Assembly (NCBI RefSeq): GCF_031755915.1
Contig: NC_083387.1
Span: 22,253,501-22,317,500, forward strand
Source: Ziziphus jujuba
Taxonomy: Eukaryota > Streptophyta > Magnoliopsida > Rosales > Rhamnaceae
Length of the DNA: 64,000 bases
Direction of reading: 5' to 3'
The number at the start of each line of letters is the position of its first letter. Position 1 is the first letter of the stretch. Shown here piece after piece: positions 26,401 through 38,194 of the stretch. Below the pieces are notes generated by a model. That model was not told the origin of the DNA and searched no databases. It saw nothing but the letters and a program-made list of their open reading frames with translations. The translations under genes were made by a program, and so were the position numbers.

Positions 26401-28602
26401 GATCTATCACCACCACTCAGGCTCAGCTTGTTTTGGAAATCCATCCAAATAAGCTCTTATACTTGGTCCAAAATTTAATTTTTTTTCAGAAAGGAGCCGA
26501 GCCCATCAAACCTGGTGAGCAAAGATGTAGTTTAGCACTCCCAGAACTGCAGCAGCACTACATTGTTCTCCTGGAGCAAACAGACCCACTTGAAGCAATG
26601 GGCCAATGACATTCTTATAAAGCCTCTCCGAGCAGCTAAATTGCTTGAAAAGCTCCCTTGCAGTAACTACCAGTCAAACCTCTAAATAAGACACTTCAAC
26701 ATTCATCTTCAAGTTTATAATACATGAAACTTAGTCTATTGATGCTGCAACTCCATACTTGTGACAGAGATCCTTACTTGAATCATACTTTCTCCAAGCT
26801 GTATCTGTGTTGTCGAAGTCAATTGCTGTTAGGAGATAGCAAAAATCAGTTGATGAGAGACAGGAAATTACAAGATATAAATTGCTTATAAAATTTTGGT
26901 TTTGGTTATAGAATTGGGAATATTATATTTAAGCAGCACAATTGTACCTGACAATTTGATATCCACGAGAAATAATATACAAAAAATTAGAATTCCTCAG
27001 TAAAAATATTAGCATAAACAAACAAAATAACTGCAATTGCATGTTTTTGCATAAATTGCAACTTGTGGACATGTAAAACTCATTTTAGTATAATGGTCCT
27101 ATTGCAGATAAATGGAGAATCCAAGCAGCTCATATTAAAGTTTTAGGTGAAAATTTGCGATACTCTCAACAATTCAGGAGGAGGAGACCAAAGAATTAAT
27201 GCAATAAGGATTAAAATAAAATAAAATTTTCTAAACATCTGTCCGTTCAGTAAAATGGACTTCATTTGGCTATGAAATTACAGATATAAGAGGAAACTAT
27301 ACCTGCAATCACTAAAGGAAGTAATGTTAGTTTATCCACCAATGGGAGCTGAACAAGCTGCAAAATTGTAAAGAACAGCGATCAACACAAGTTGGACAAT
27401 ATTTTTCAGCAGACTAATCAATAAATGAAACATAAGCATGAAAGTAACACATACTTGTGTATAAAGTAAGGAGCCCAATGGAGCAGGCAATTGAGGCTGG
27501 TCTTGGAATATTGGAAACTCAACCTACAGAACATCCTGTTTACGTGAACACTCTTTGAAGTCTTTTCAACTCGATCTTAATAAGATTGTTAAGCAAGAAG
27601 AACGTGTAATGAGTATTCTCAATTTTTTGATACAAATCATATATACCAGGAAGTATTGGCATTGACACAATCTATAAGACTTTGTTTAAGCAAGAAGTAA
27701 AACCTAGCTCTAAACTACCTGCAATCCTTCTTCAGAATATTGTGCAGATTTTGTCCAGTTCGTGAAGGGTTTGATACCCAACTCATCTACAAGGCTAAAA
27801 ATATTCTTGTAGGGATAACCATAACCTAGAAATAAAACAATGAAGAAATTTGAGAAAGGACTTGAAAATTTCAAACATTTATATTGAAGAACATGTAAGT
27901 GTATGTGTGTATAAATACAATATATAATACGTTTAAAGATACCGAACAATAATAATGTTTTACACTAGCAGGAAAGAGAAATTGTTCGATAAGTCATCCG
28001 ATTGAATTCTTCAATTTCCTCTCCCAAATTTAAGCATCTCAAAATTAAAAAATTAAAAAATTAAAGCCATGAACACCGGTAATAGCAATTTCACATCCTT
28101 CGTAAATCACATACAATACAAAACAAAGTAATCACACCACAACCCAATTTCCAAAACCCAAAAACAAAATGGGAACCAAAAGAAGAAAAAAAAAAAAAAA
28201 AAAAAAAAAGAAGCAGAATTTGCCTAATTACCACGGATACCCACGTCGTCCAGGCCACCAAAATCATCACCGCCTTCAAGAACCGTGACATCGAAACCCT
28301 GGGAAGAATTCCCAAAAACTAATATTAACCCAGAGAAGAATGAGAGCATATAGAGCTTACATTGAAGCGAAAAAGAGGGAGAGAATAGATATGACCTGCT
28401 TACAGAGATGATGAGCTGCACCAAGACCAGCCCAGCCAGAGCCAACAACGACAACCTTCTTCTTCTTGATGACGGGACCTCCATTGGCATGGTCTGCTAG
28501 ACCTTCAGCTCTGCACCAAAACCCACTTCTATATCTGGAAGAGGAGAAGAACTGTGTGGTGGGTGGGAGTGTCAGTGCGACACTCCAACAAGCAAACGAC
28601 AT
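23457..28602 (-). CDS. Plastid-type FAD-dependent oxidoreductase, amine oxidase/phytoene desaturase-like (532 aa)
   Basis: Thirteen exons join in frame: 28396-28602, 28232-28298, 27719-27825, 27455-27523, 27303-27357, 26778-26825, 26512-26666, 25555-25793, 24932-25022, 24387-24515, 24145-24298, 23736-23830, 23457-23639 (1599 nt). The N-terminus is Ser/Thr/Arg-rich, like a chloroplast transit peptide. An FAD-binding Rossmann fold follows at about 50-85, with VVVVGSGWAGLGAA (GxGxxG) and VLEGGDDFGG. The C-terminal FAD motif is FMAGDWIINRHGSWSQEKSY with TGLEAANRVV. I place it with the uncharacterised plant family of Arabidopsis At3g09580, related to carotene desaturases and flavin amine oxidases; its substrate is unknown. 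ATGs further upstream in frame (to 28788) are possible; 28602 was chosen because it gives a typical transit peptide. All phases agree and no lesion was seen. Confidence 0.88.
25069..25170. repeat. Two-copy imperfect tandem repeat in an intron
   Basis: Two units of about 50 bp share CTAATGTGCTC and TTTATGTTTTAATAA and are directly repeated; a partial third unit (CTTTATGTTTTAATAATAAG) lies at about 25380. All are in intron 8 of the FAD oxidoreductase gene. Confidence 0.75.
28187..28209. repeat. Poly(A) run beside a splice donor
   Basis: More than twenty A (U in the minus-strand transcript) lie about 20 bp inside intron 2 of the FAD oxidoreductase gene, next to its donor. A T-rich run at an intron start is normal for plants, but this one is unusually pure. 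Confidence 0.8.
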
Positions 28603-29708
28603 CGTTTTATTCCGGCTACCGAATTCTGTAATGGCCACTTTGGATTTTGCTTTGCAGGACTTCTGACAGCAAGGAAGAACCAGTAGACAATGTTCACAAG
28701 ATTTTATTATTATTATTTTGTTTTTTGGCGCATGCAGCTGCAGTTGAGTATTGGAGATCATAACTGTTTGTGGGCACGAAGGTGGCACGTCTATGGCTTG
28801 TCTTCTTGTTCATTGCTGCCGCAAAATATAAATTGGTAAAAAGTTTGTTGATTTTCTTTGCATCATGTACGAAGACAATATTTTTAAAATAATAATAATA
28901 ATAATAATATTAAAGTGATTCAATGAATAACAATAATAATATATACTATAATTTATAGTGGCTTGTTAAAATTTTTTCTTTATTTTTAAATTAATGAATA
29001 ACAACATGCAATATGTTACAGATGGGTATTATAAAAATACTATATTATATATATATATATATATATTACATATAAAATTTTATTCTACACACTCAATTAC
29101 ATGTCATCCTATTAACCAACTGCAAATAATTTTGCGCTAACGCCCAACATGTATAAGGTGACAGACTACAATGTGTAACAGAAAATTACTATTCAGCACC
29201 AAAAAAAAAAAAAAGAAAAAAAGAAAATTACTATATATATGTACGTTTGTATAAACATGTTTATTATTATTATTATTTTTTTCCGGTGAATGTTTGTATA
29301 TGAAAAAATACGATTAATCCATCTTCATCTAGCTATGTATCTTATTTATTCACATCATTATAGTTTATTGTTAGAGTTTTGTGTATTATCATCGGTGACA
29401 CGACAGTCATCATTTTATATTATTTATTTTTAATTAAAATATTTAATTTTATTATTTTATTAATTTAAAATTTAAAAAATTATAGTTTTATAATTATTAT
29501 TTGACAGTAACAAATAATATATTTTTTATTGTTAAAAGGTTGTAATACTCTTAAAATTTTTACAATAATCAATTCGATATAAGGTACGAATATAAAGCCA
29601 ATTATTCATATTTAGATTTTTTTTTTATTTTATAAGAATTTGAATTGTTTTTTTACATACATATATATATAAATAAATAATTTATTGAATATTTTGTTTA
29701 TCTTGTAG
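28603..29708. other. Upstream region of the FAD gene and AT-rich intergenic DNA
   Basis: The first few hundred bases should hold the promoter and leader of the minus-strand FAD gene. The rest is AT-rich with ATT and TA runs (28890-28910, 29045-29067). No gene seen. Confidence 0.45.
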
Positions 29709-29951
<243 letters not shown>

Positions 29952-30093
29952 TAAGGATGTATCTTTACAATTTTGTGAATTTTCCAATAAATAAAGCCTT
30001 TGAGTTTAGAAGACCTTCATTCAAATTTCAAATTTATCAATTTACTCATTGGCATATGTTATTTGTTTTTTTTTTTTATCTCATATATAATAT

Positions 30094-30172
30094 TTTTTGA
30101 AAAAAAATATATCGGTTTTACTGTGTACACGATGTACACATATACAGTAAAATCGATATTTTTTTTCAAAAA
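30094..30172. repeat. Imperfect inverted repeat (hairpin) inside the GH1 relic
   Basis: Left arm 30094-30127 and right arm 30141-30172 pair almost fully: the right arm reads TACAGTAAAATCGAT and the left ATCGGTTTTACTGT. The only defects are two mismatches and a 2-nt indel. The loop contains a second small palindrome (GTGTACAC...TGTACAC). TA-rich tracts flank it. It is probably a small MITE. Confidence 0.65.
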
Positions 30173-30520
30173 GCGTTGCTTTATTGCGGTCTGTAAATGG
30201 ACGGTTCGCACCGTAAAATATCTCTATATATATTAGATATATATATATATATATATATATCAATAACAAATATTTTATGGTAGCATTTTTTTTTTTTTTA
30301 AATAGGAATGGTGTGAGCATTAGATAATATTCGAAGATTTTGAGTGGAGTAGAATACAACTCAGAAACGGATTGTACTACGTTGATTGCAACAACAATTT
30401 CAGTTGCATACCCCATAATGTCTGCTAAGTGGTATGGGGATTTCCTGCAAGGCAACATTGGCACAATTATCCCTCTAAACAAATTCTTTCATTCGTTGTC
30501 GTACACAAACCACACCCCCC

Positions 30521-30536
30521 CCCCCCCCGGCCAAAA
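30521..30536. repeat. Poly(C) run
   Basis: A run of about 16 C is followed by GGCC and a run of about 13 A. The length may be affected by sequencing error. Confidence 0.7.
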
Positions 30537-33430
30537 AAAAAAAAGTTCCAAGCTTAAGATACCAATCAAGTGGAAATTAAAGCAAATGGTATATGCAATT
30601 CAGCATGTGGAGTAACAGAGCAATCAAGAAGATTGTATTTCCAAAATTTAGTGAAAAATGCAAAATTTTTCATCACTTAGAATATGATTGAGGGTGATAT
30701 TTATGGTGATGAGTGTTGTATTAATATCGGTAAGGAGCTCTGAAGATTTTAACATAGAAAAAAATATTTTTTTTCTCATTTTGATGTAGTTTCATAAAAG
30801 AAATAGAATTAAATACAATCCAAGTTTTTTCTCGTTCATATTTTCTTTGTTCTGTTTCTCACACCACATCATGAAGCATGTAAGATTTTCACCATAAAAC
30901 AGAACAAATTCAAAATTAATGAAGGCAACAAAAAATTAATTCAAAAAACTGACTAAAATTTCAACTGACTTCACTATTTTATCACACAAAAACTTAAACA
31001 GAAAAGCTCTGTTGTTATCTGAAGGCAATAAGATCTGATCTGATCAGTCTTTTACAATCGAGAGACCACAATGGCTGGCTCATGTGTATGGTGGGACAAA
31101 GAAAATACTAAGTGTAGAACACAAAAGTATATATGGTTACATTTATTTTCATATTTTAATTAAACATATACATATAAATTGTTATTTTCATATTTAATAT
31201 AATGGGAAGGAACTCATACTTTTAATTTAATTTCTTTAACTGTATCAAATAATTGGGTTTTTCTCTTTTAAAATTATATAAAAAATGTGGAGAAAGAAAG
31301 TGGAAAAAAAATTGTTAAAAAAAAAAAAAAAAACTAATATGATGTCAAGGATATTTTTGTCTAAACAATTTATTCTTATTAATGATTCATGATTGTAATG
31401 ACCAAAAATTTGAATCCATTCCACCATCATAATTATTTCACCTTTTTTTCCATTCCATTCCAAATGAATTTTGCAACCAAACATAACCTAGTTCAATAAC
31501 CATATGATCTGTCTGTTTATGATTAACAGAAAAATTCATCAATATACAATGACAATATCATACTTTCCATCCACAAACACATTAAATTACTGTACTCCAA
31601 AGTACCCAAATGGAAATATTGAGATTGCATTTTAATTTACAAACTCATAGAAATACTGTAGTCTTAAAGCACTGAAAATTTTTCATGGTAAGCATGAGAT
31701 GTATGTTTTCTATGAGATATAGATTTCTAACATGCATGCCTACTAATTGTTATTCCTTAAGCCCTTTTTTTCCTTTTTTTTTTTTTTTTTGACCAAATAA
31801 TTTGGTTGCTTAAGCTTTTCAATAAAGAGATTCCTTAAGCTTAAGCAACCAAATTATTTGGTCAAAAAAAAAAGCAACCAAATCATACCTTCATTGTGAT
31901 GTGTGTAATGCTTAAAACATAAGGCCCCCCTTATTTGTCCCCTCGCCATTTCCAATCGTCATTGTTTATATTTGACCATGTATTTATTTGAAGAATATAT
32001 ATATTAATTACTCTACGGTTAGTTCCAACACCCATTCAAAAAGGAGAAAAAAGTTAGATTGGTATAAAAAATTGAATACTTATGCATAAAATTGCTTTAA
32101 TGACATTTTTTTAAGGCACATATAAAACATGTAAAGTAATCCAAAATAATTTCTTGGAGTTTGACTATTAATTTGTTGTCCTACATCAAGGAGCACTTAC
32201 AACATTTGCTAACAATATTTGTTCTTCTTATTTAGTCAAAAAAATATATAAAAAAATAATAAGTTTTCCTCTTGGCTATGTAGAACTTGGAAGTCTTTGC
32301 TTTCTTATTAGTTTTTGCAAATATAGGGAGGCAATGGATGGCATTCAATGCCGTATTTTTTAAAATGTTTGAATTCAAGCTACACTTTTGTTTCAGTAAT
32401 TTTTTTTTTTTAAAAGTCTACACTTTTGTTGATTCAAAAAACAAATTTGTCAAAAAAAAAAAAAAAGTCTACACTCTTATATACATGTGTATATATATAT
32501 ATATATTATCAAATAGACTATTTATCATTTCCCCCCGCCCCCCCAAAAAAAAAAAAAAAAAAACCATTTATATTTTATAATATTTTATTTTCACTTGACA
32601 CCATATTAATTAATTTATGTAATCCTAAAGATTTTTTTTTTCTTTGTATTATTACTCTAAAAGAACGTTTTAATTCATCCGAATATGATTTTTTTTTTTT
32701 TTACAAATATGTATTTTTTTATAATAAAAAAATACACTTTATTTATATATATAGATAACTTAATAATTTCTTCAAGTTTTTTTTGTTTTCCCTTTCAAAT
32801 TTGCATATGATTCCTTTTCACCTATAACTTCTTAAAACTTCCTTATTTTGACTGAATGAATGATTAAGATGAATTATTGTATATAAAATCCAGAAGTTAA
32901 ATGGAAAAAAGCAATAGGAACCATTTGTCCTATATGTAGATATTTTTATTCTAGTGTAGGTCTTGAAAGTGATGTAAGAAAAGCATACAAAATTCCTTTT
33001 AACATAAAAAAGTTGTATAATTTTTAATAAATTATCATAAAAATATAATTTTATTTATTTATTTATTTTTAGGTATCATTTTATGGGATCACTCTCAAAT
33101 CACTTTCTTTTTTTCTTTTTTCTTTTTTAAATTTTTTCTCCATTATTTATTTATGATTAGTTTGGCATGGATCTGGATGATACAAATTTGGAGTATTCAG
33201 ATCAAATGGATGAAATTAGATCTGATACTTTCGACTTCACCTAATCGTACGGTTACCAAAAATCAGGAAGACGTACTCCACAGAAACAGCATGAAAGAGT
33301 CTGTGAACAAAATCTTTCATCTCAGGGCTTTTAATTTAACCGTTAAGAAAAAGTTGTATAAAGCCACGCAACAAAGCTTTGTCCACAGAAACCAGCCTCA
33401 CGTTTTTTTTTTTTTTATTTGAATCCGAAA
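30537..33430. other. AT-rich intergenic region with fold-back repeat and CPP1 promoter
   Basis: No supported gene. It contains the perfect inverted repeat at 31781-31873, several poly(A)/poly(T) and TA tracts, and in its last 300 bp the presumed promoter and leader of the CPP1 gene, where base composition becomes less AT-rich. Confidence 0.45.
31781..31873. repeat. Perfect 37-bp inverted repeat with 19-nt loop
   Basis: Left arm 31781-31817 and right arm 31837-31873 are exact reverse complements. Each consists of a 10-nt T/A end, then GACCAAATAATTTGGTTGC, then TTAAGCTT. Immediately to the right, GCAACCAAAT occurs a third time after the A run. Confidence 0.9.
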
Positions 33431-34681
33431 ATGTCAGCCACTCTCGCCGTCCGGCCGAACCGTATCGCCGCCGGTTCGCCTTTTCCCCAACCACCGGTTC
33501 GGAGACTTGGACCGCCAGCTCATATCCGCAAACTCAGTGAGAAAATCGAGCCCTGGCGAGGCTTAATCATTCCGTCGCGGTGGCGCACGTTAGCTAACAA
33601 CAACAAGACCATGGTGGTTGTCCGAGCAGGCTCCAGAGCCGACGACTCGTCGGCGCCGTATGAGATGTCCGTTGAGAACGCACTTAAGCTCCTTGGAGTC
33701 TCCGAAGGTGCTTCGTTCGAAGACATACTTCGAGCTAAGAACTCGATCCTCGCCACTTGTAAAGATGACAAGGATACGATTGCACAGGTTCGGTTCACAT
33801 TCTTACTCGTCCGCACTGGATTAGTTCCAATTTCAATGTTTTTGGATGTCTCATATTGATTTCATTGCTGTTTTTTGTATATTTCTTGCAGCTTTTTTTT
33901 AATTTTTTTTTATTTGTTATTATCATTTTTTTAATCTTTTTTGGGTTTTCTTTTCACGTGGGTTTTTCGTGAATTGGGAATTTTGTTGAAGAATTTTTAA
34001 TGGGTGCTTTGGAGGTCTTTGATTTTAACTTCCTAATTTGTGGTTGTACAAGAATTCAAGTAGTTTTTTGTGGCTTTTCTTTCCAAATTTGGAGATTGTG
34101 AGCTTTACTGAATAACGTTTGGTTTTTAGCCACTAAAGTTCCGAACTTCATTATGCTTATTCTATGCCACATGTAAGTGCAAAGTGTAAAGCTTGCACTA
34201 TATATCTAAATTAGCAAATTTTAAATTGTGTTTTGTGCTATTAGCTATAATTAACGTGACGTACTTAATTTATTAATTAATTTTTTTTCCTTTTTGCCCA
34301 AGAAAAAAAAAAAAGAAACAAAAGAATGCGAATGGGAGTTTTCAAAGGTCGAGTTTTTCGTTTTCCATGTTTATATTAAAGTTTCTTTGCAATTTGCATT
34401 TTGCCTGAGCACTTCTCTTGGTGGGTGTTTTATTAAGTATCTGGCTTGATGCTTAATAAATTTCACTAAAAATGAACAATATTGTACATCTAATTATATG
34501 GAGGGTAAAGAAAGAGAAAAAGGTGTTTACGTGGAGAGTGATAAATAATTGAAACTTGTTAAGGGATAGTTTATTAGGAAGTGTTAAATGAAAGATAAAA
34601 TTAACACAATGGGCAAGAGTTGAAAAGATGTGGCTCCAAAGTCCAAACCTCCAAAGAGGAAAGAGTGCATCAATGACTTTG

Positions 34682-34714
<33 letters not shown>

Positions 34715-36450
34715 AGAAGAAGAAGAAGAAGTGGGAAGTCAAAGAAAGTGAGTCTGAGAAGGAGCACTTTATTTTCATTTATGTGATTTCCGAACCTTGT
34801 AATTCAAATGAATCCTGTTATGTGGTTGATTTAACCTTGAATGATGGATGGTGGGATTTGTTTAATGTCTTTATTAACCCATCCCATTGAATGGCTTGTT
34901 TTTATGCACTGATGATCAATGTTGAATTTTTGCTTTTCACAGATCAGAATAGTTATGCTACTTTTTAAGCCTGAGGAAACTGTGATTTTTCATTTCTATT
35001 TTAGGAACTGTTAAATTTTATTTCCTTACAGATTTCTGTTAAATGTGATTAGGTTGAGGCTGCATATGACATGTTACTTATGCGGAGCTTGACACAGAGG
35101 CGTGCCGGGAGGGTTGTAAATAGTAGCATTCGATATGCTGATGTTAAGCCTGTAAATTCTCCAGGGATGGGATCAATGCCTCGTTGGCTGCAGGCTACCA
35201 TGAAGAATCCACCTATTTCAGTTGAAACACCATCAAGGGGTGATTTGGGCATACAAGCCGGTGTTTATGGAGCTTTGATGGTTTTAACTTATGCCAATGG
35301 AACTAGCACAACGTCTGCTGTGCCATATGCTGGGGCTGATGTTCCTGGACTGATATTGGCTGGTAGCTTTGGAGCTTCCTTGTACTTCATGACCAAAAGG
35401 AATGTTAAGTTAGGTATGGATTCTTTTGTGTGATGATTTTTCTTTATGTTGCTTGCTAGGATATAAAGGGATTTTGTTATGAAGAACTTGGCATTCTTGT
35501 GAAAGTCAGATTTAAAAGCTCATCATGCTGACTTTAAAAAGTAGTCACACATGTGGTTTTCCCAATTGTTGAAGCCAGATAATTTATAGTTGATTGTATC
35601 TTAATTGAGAAAAGCAATACTAGCTGATGGTAAAGGACATAATATCATAGCATTATATGTTTTGAACACTGTATAAGTCTAGGAACATTTTTAATCTCAG
35701 ATGTTATTATAGCAATATAGATTTTGAAGTGTTTAGATTTTATGTGCTGGATTTATTAGTAAAGCTAAAATTGCGGTTCTTTCTCCAGTTATTGAACAAA
35801 ATTTCTAGCTTTGGGGAAAGAATCTGACATTCAGATGTTTGTGGAATTAATAATTGGCAATTATCTAGGAATGTAAAAAGTCTGGGAGTTGATTCTATGA
35901 GCTTATATTTCTCAGTTAGCTCAAACTGCTTTTGACAAAGCAGAAGTGAGTGAAAATGGTTTTCTGTGCAAGGAACATCATTATATAATGGGTGGTGTGT
36001 GAATGCTAATGAAAAAAAAAAAAAAAGAAAAAGAAAAATGAAGTTCAGATTTCTATTGCTCTCGAGTACGGTTACATGGTCAAACTATTAAGTATTCATT
36101 TTATTTTATTTACTTTCTAAACGTTGTGAGAACAATTATTATTTCAATTATTTTTTATTTTTTTGGGAGTATATGGTTTTTGGCTCTTAGACTATGCTTT
36201 AAGTAACCAATAAAAACAATAACTTTAGTGTTACATAAAAAGAATCGAAACTGATTTTCTGTATATATTTGCAGGCAAGGCTACCATAATAACCGTTGGA
36301 GGGCTTGTTGCTGGTGCAGTTGTGGGGTCAGCGGTGGAGAACTGGTTACAGGTGGACATTGTTCCTTTTCTTGGTCTACATTCCCCTGCTGCCGTAGTGA
36401 GCGAATTTGTTCTTTTCTCTCAATTCTTGGTTTCACTTTGTTTGAGGTAG
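33431..36450 (+). CDS. CPP1: Chloroplast chaperone-like protein of POR (CPP1/CDF1), 297 aa
   Basis: Three exons, 33431-33787, 35053-35413 and 36275-36450, join in frame (894 nt, stop TAG). Residues 1-65 are rich in Arg, Pro and Ser and form a likely chloroplast transit peptide. A J-like segment (about 78-140: MSVENALKLLGVSEGASFED and VEAAYDMLLMRSL) resembles a DnaJ fold but has no HPD tripeptide; CKDDKD occupies the loop. Three or four hydrophobic segments follow: about 185-200, 214-232, 241-264 and 281-296. This is the layout of Arabidopsis CPP1 (At5g23040, also CDF1), a membrane-bound plastid holdase that stabilises protochlorophyllide oxidoreductase and so supports chlorophyll synthesis. 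Upstream codons in the same frame lack an ATG, so this start is clear. It is somewhat longer than the Arabidopsis protein as I recall it, mostly in the transit region. Confidence 0.92.
34682..34731. repeat. Poly(A)31 plus (AAG)n in CPP1 intron 1
   Basis: Thirty-one A are followed directly by seven AAG-type units in the first intron of the CPP1 gene. A sense-oriented A run like this can be a processed-insertion tail, but no retrosequence is visible upstream. Confidence 0.9.
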
Positions 36451-38194
36451 AGCTAAGAGAAGATTGTAATTGTAAGTTTACCACTGAAATCTGTAATTAT
36501 TCATTTGCATGATCATGCCCAATCTTTTGTTTTTTTCTTAGGATGTGTATCAGTGCATATTGTACAAAAGTACAATAGAAGTTAGTGAAACTTACATTAT
36601 TTTGAAAATTTGCTTGAAGTTAATGACATTTTAGACCATTGGTAAGCTATTAAGCTGAAGTGGTGAGCACAATACCGTATTTTATTTTATTTTTTTGCAA
36701 GACCTCTTTTAATTAGATTCAGAGTTCAAATTATAAAACATAGCAGGTACAAAAATTTCATTGACTTCTCCAGTGGCATTAGTATTGTTCATTCTAGTGC
36801 CAAGACATGGGTTCAATTCAAGGTATGTGCACTGAAACAATAAAAATTTAAAATAAAATAAATCTAACTACTAAATTTTAAAAAATAAAATAAAAACCTT
36901 TTCCAAAGCAAAAAATAAAATAAAATAAAATAAATCCAACTTCTAAAGCTGTAATCTGTGATGCACTAAGGTCTCTGCTATCCAAATGCCTGTTTATATT
37001 CAACCTGGCCAACAGAGCCAGGGCTATGGATGTGCTGGTGCAATGTTCAACCTTTTCCCCTTATTCAGATTTTAATAAGAATCTAAGAATTATAAGCAAT
37101 TAAACGAAAAACTTTATTTTCATTTAAACTTGTAATATTCAATCTTTCTCTTGCACTCTCGTTTTATACTTTCATTTATGAACTCTGAGATTTGGCTTAT
37201 TCCATTTGTGCTAATTTATCTGTCATTGTCACTAGGCTTTTTTTTTTTTTTTCATTTTTTTATGGTACATGTAAAACTAGCAGAGGGAGATTTTTTAACT
37301 GCAGGTCATCGTAAACCTAGGAGCTGGGATCAAAACAAGTGATCATTGAAAGTTGGGAATGTCCCCTAAGGGACATTGTCACTCCACTTGGGACAATTTT
37401 AATAGATCCTGAGCTTTTTAAAGTTGTCATGGTTGTTGAAAACTTACTTTGTTGCCCAGATTATGGAACAAGCCAGTTCGATGCAGTAGATTGTTTTAGG
37501 GTGGAGAATTTTTTATGCATTTACCATATCTTAATATTTGAAGAATTTGTGTCCATCTAACTTTTTAATACACGCCATGCACGTGCATGCTCTTCAATTT
37601 TTTTGATGGGTTTGAGTCAAATTTGGAAAATGCATATGCAGGAGACGAATCATGTACCTGAGCCTTGACCATAAAATACCTACTTTACAGGGGATGTGTT
37701 TTTCTTTTCTGCATAAAGTACAGCAATTATCATTTCTTTTTGTTGTTGGGTCAGGAATAATACTGTTTTTCAGACACTTTCAGGGAAATTAAAAATTAAA
37801 AAACTAAAAATAAAAAAGCATTGGTGGTAGTTCTCTAGGCATCAAGCACAAAGTACAATTTACAAACATTAATCTTGAACAAGTCAAGGTTCAATAGGAT
37901 TAAAGCACTTAATTGAGATTTTCCTGGTTCCAGGAAATAATTAAATAAAAATAAAATATCCTACCACTTAACTGGAAATCCCATGCTACTGTTCCCAACC
38001 CCACAAAACAGAAAATTTACAGGTCTTACAATCTTAGAAAACCATAATCATCCATGGTAACAATTAGCAATTCATTAATACACAACAACATTCTAAAAGT
38101 TTAAATATGTGTCTCAGCGAGCTGCTTTGACACAATATATACAAATCAACCAGATAATCCATGAACGCAAATCCCCAAAGATTTTGTGACTTTG
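36451..38194. other. Convergent intergenic region, CPP1 and DUF632 3' ends
   Basis: It holds the two 3'UTRs, several A-rich TAAAA tracts (about 36845-36930 and 37790) and no supportable gene. Short open frames near 37151-37560 show no recognisable domain. Confidence 0.5.

Noticed and set aside
28187..28209. Poly(A) run as a retroposed-transcript tail
   Set aside because: No intronless gene copy or target-site duplication is visible around it; it is simply a homopolymer at an intron start.
23457..28602. Phytoene or zeta-carotene desaturase proper
   Set aside because: The FAD motifs are shared, but the sequence between them does not match the carotene desaturases I know. It fits better with the uncharacterised At3g09580-type family.
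32287..32758. Lys- and Phe-rich frames at 32.3-32.8 kb
   Set aside because: They are produced by A, T and TA runs and have no protein-like composition.
34584..34890. Poly-Lys and poly-Phe frames in CPP1 intron 1
   Set aside because: They are translations of the 31-A/(AAG)n tract on either strand.
37151..37560. Two consecutive short frames 3' of CPP1
   Set aside because: No conserved motif and no plausible splice connection to CPP1; treated as 3' intergenic sequence.
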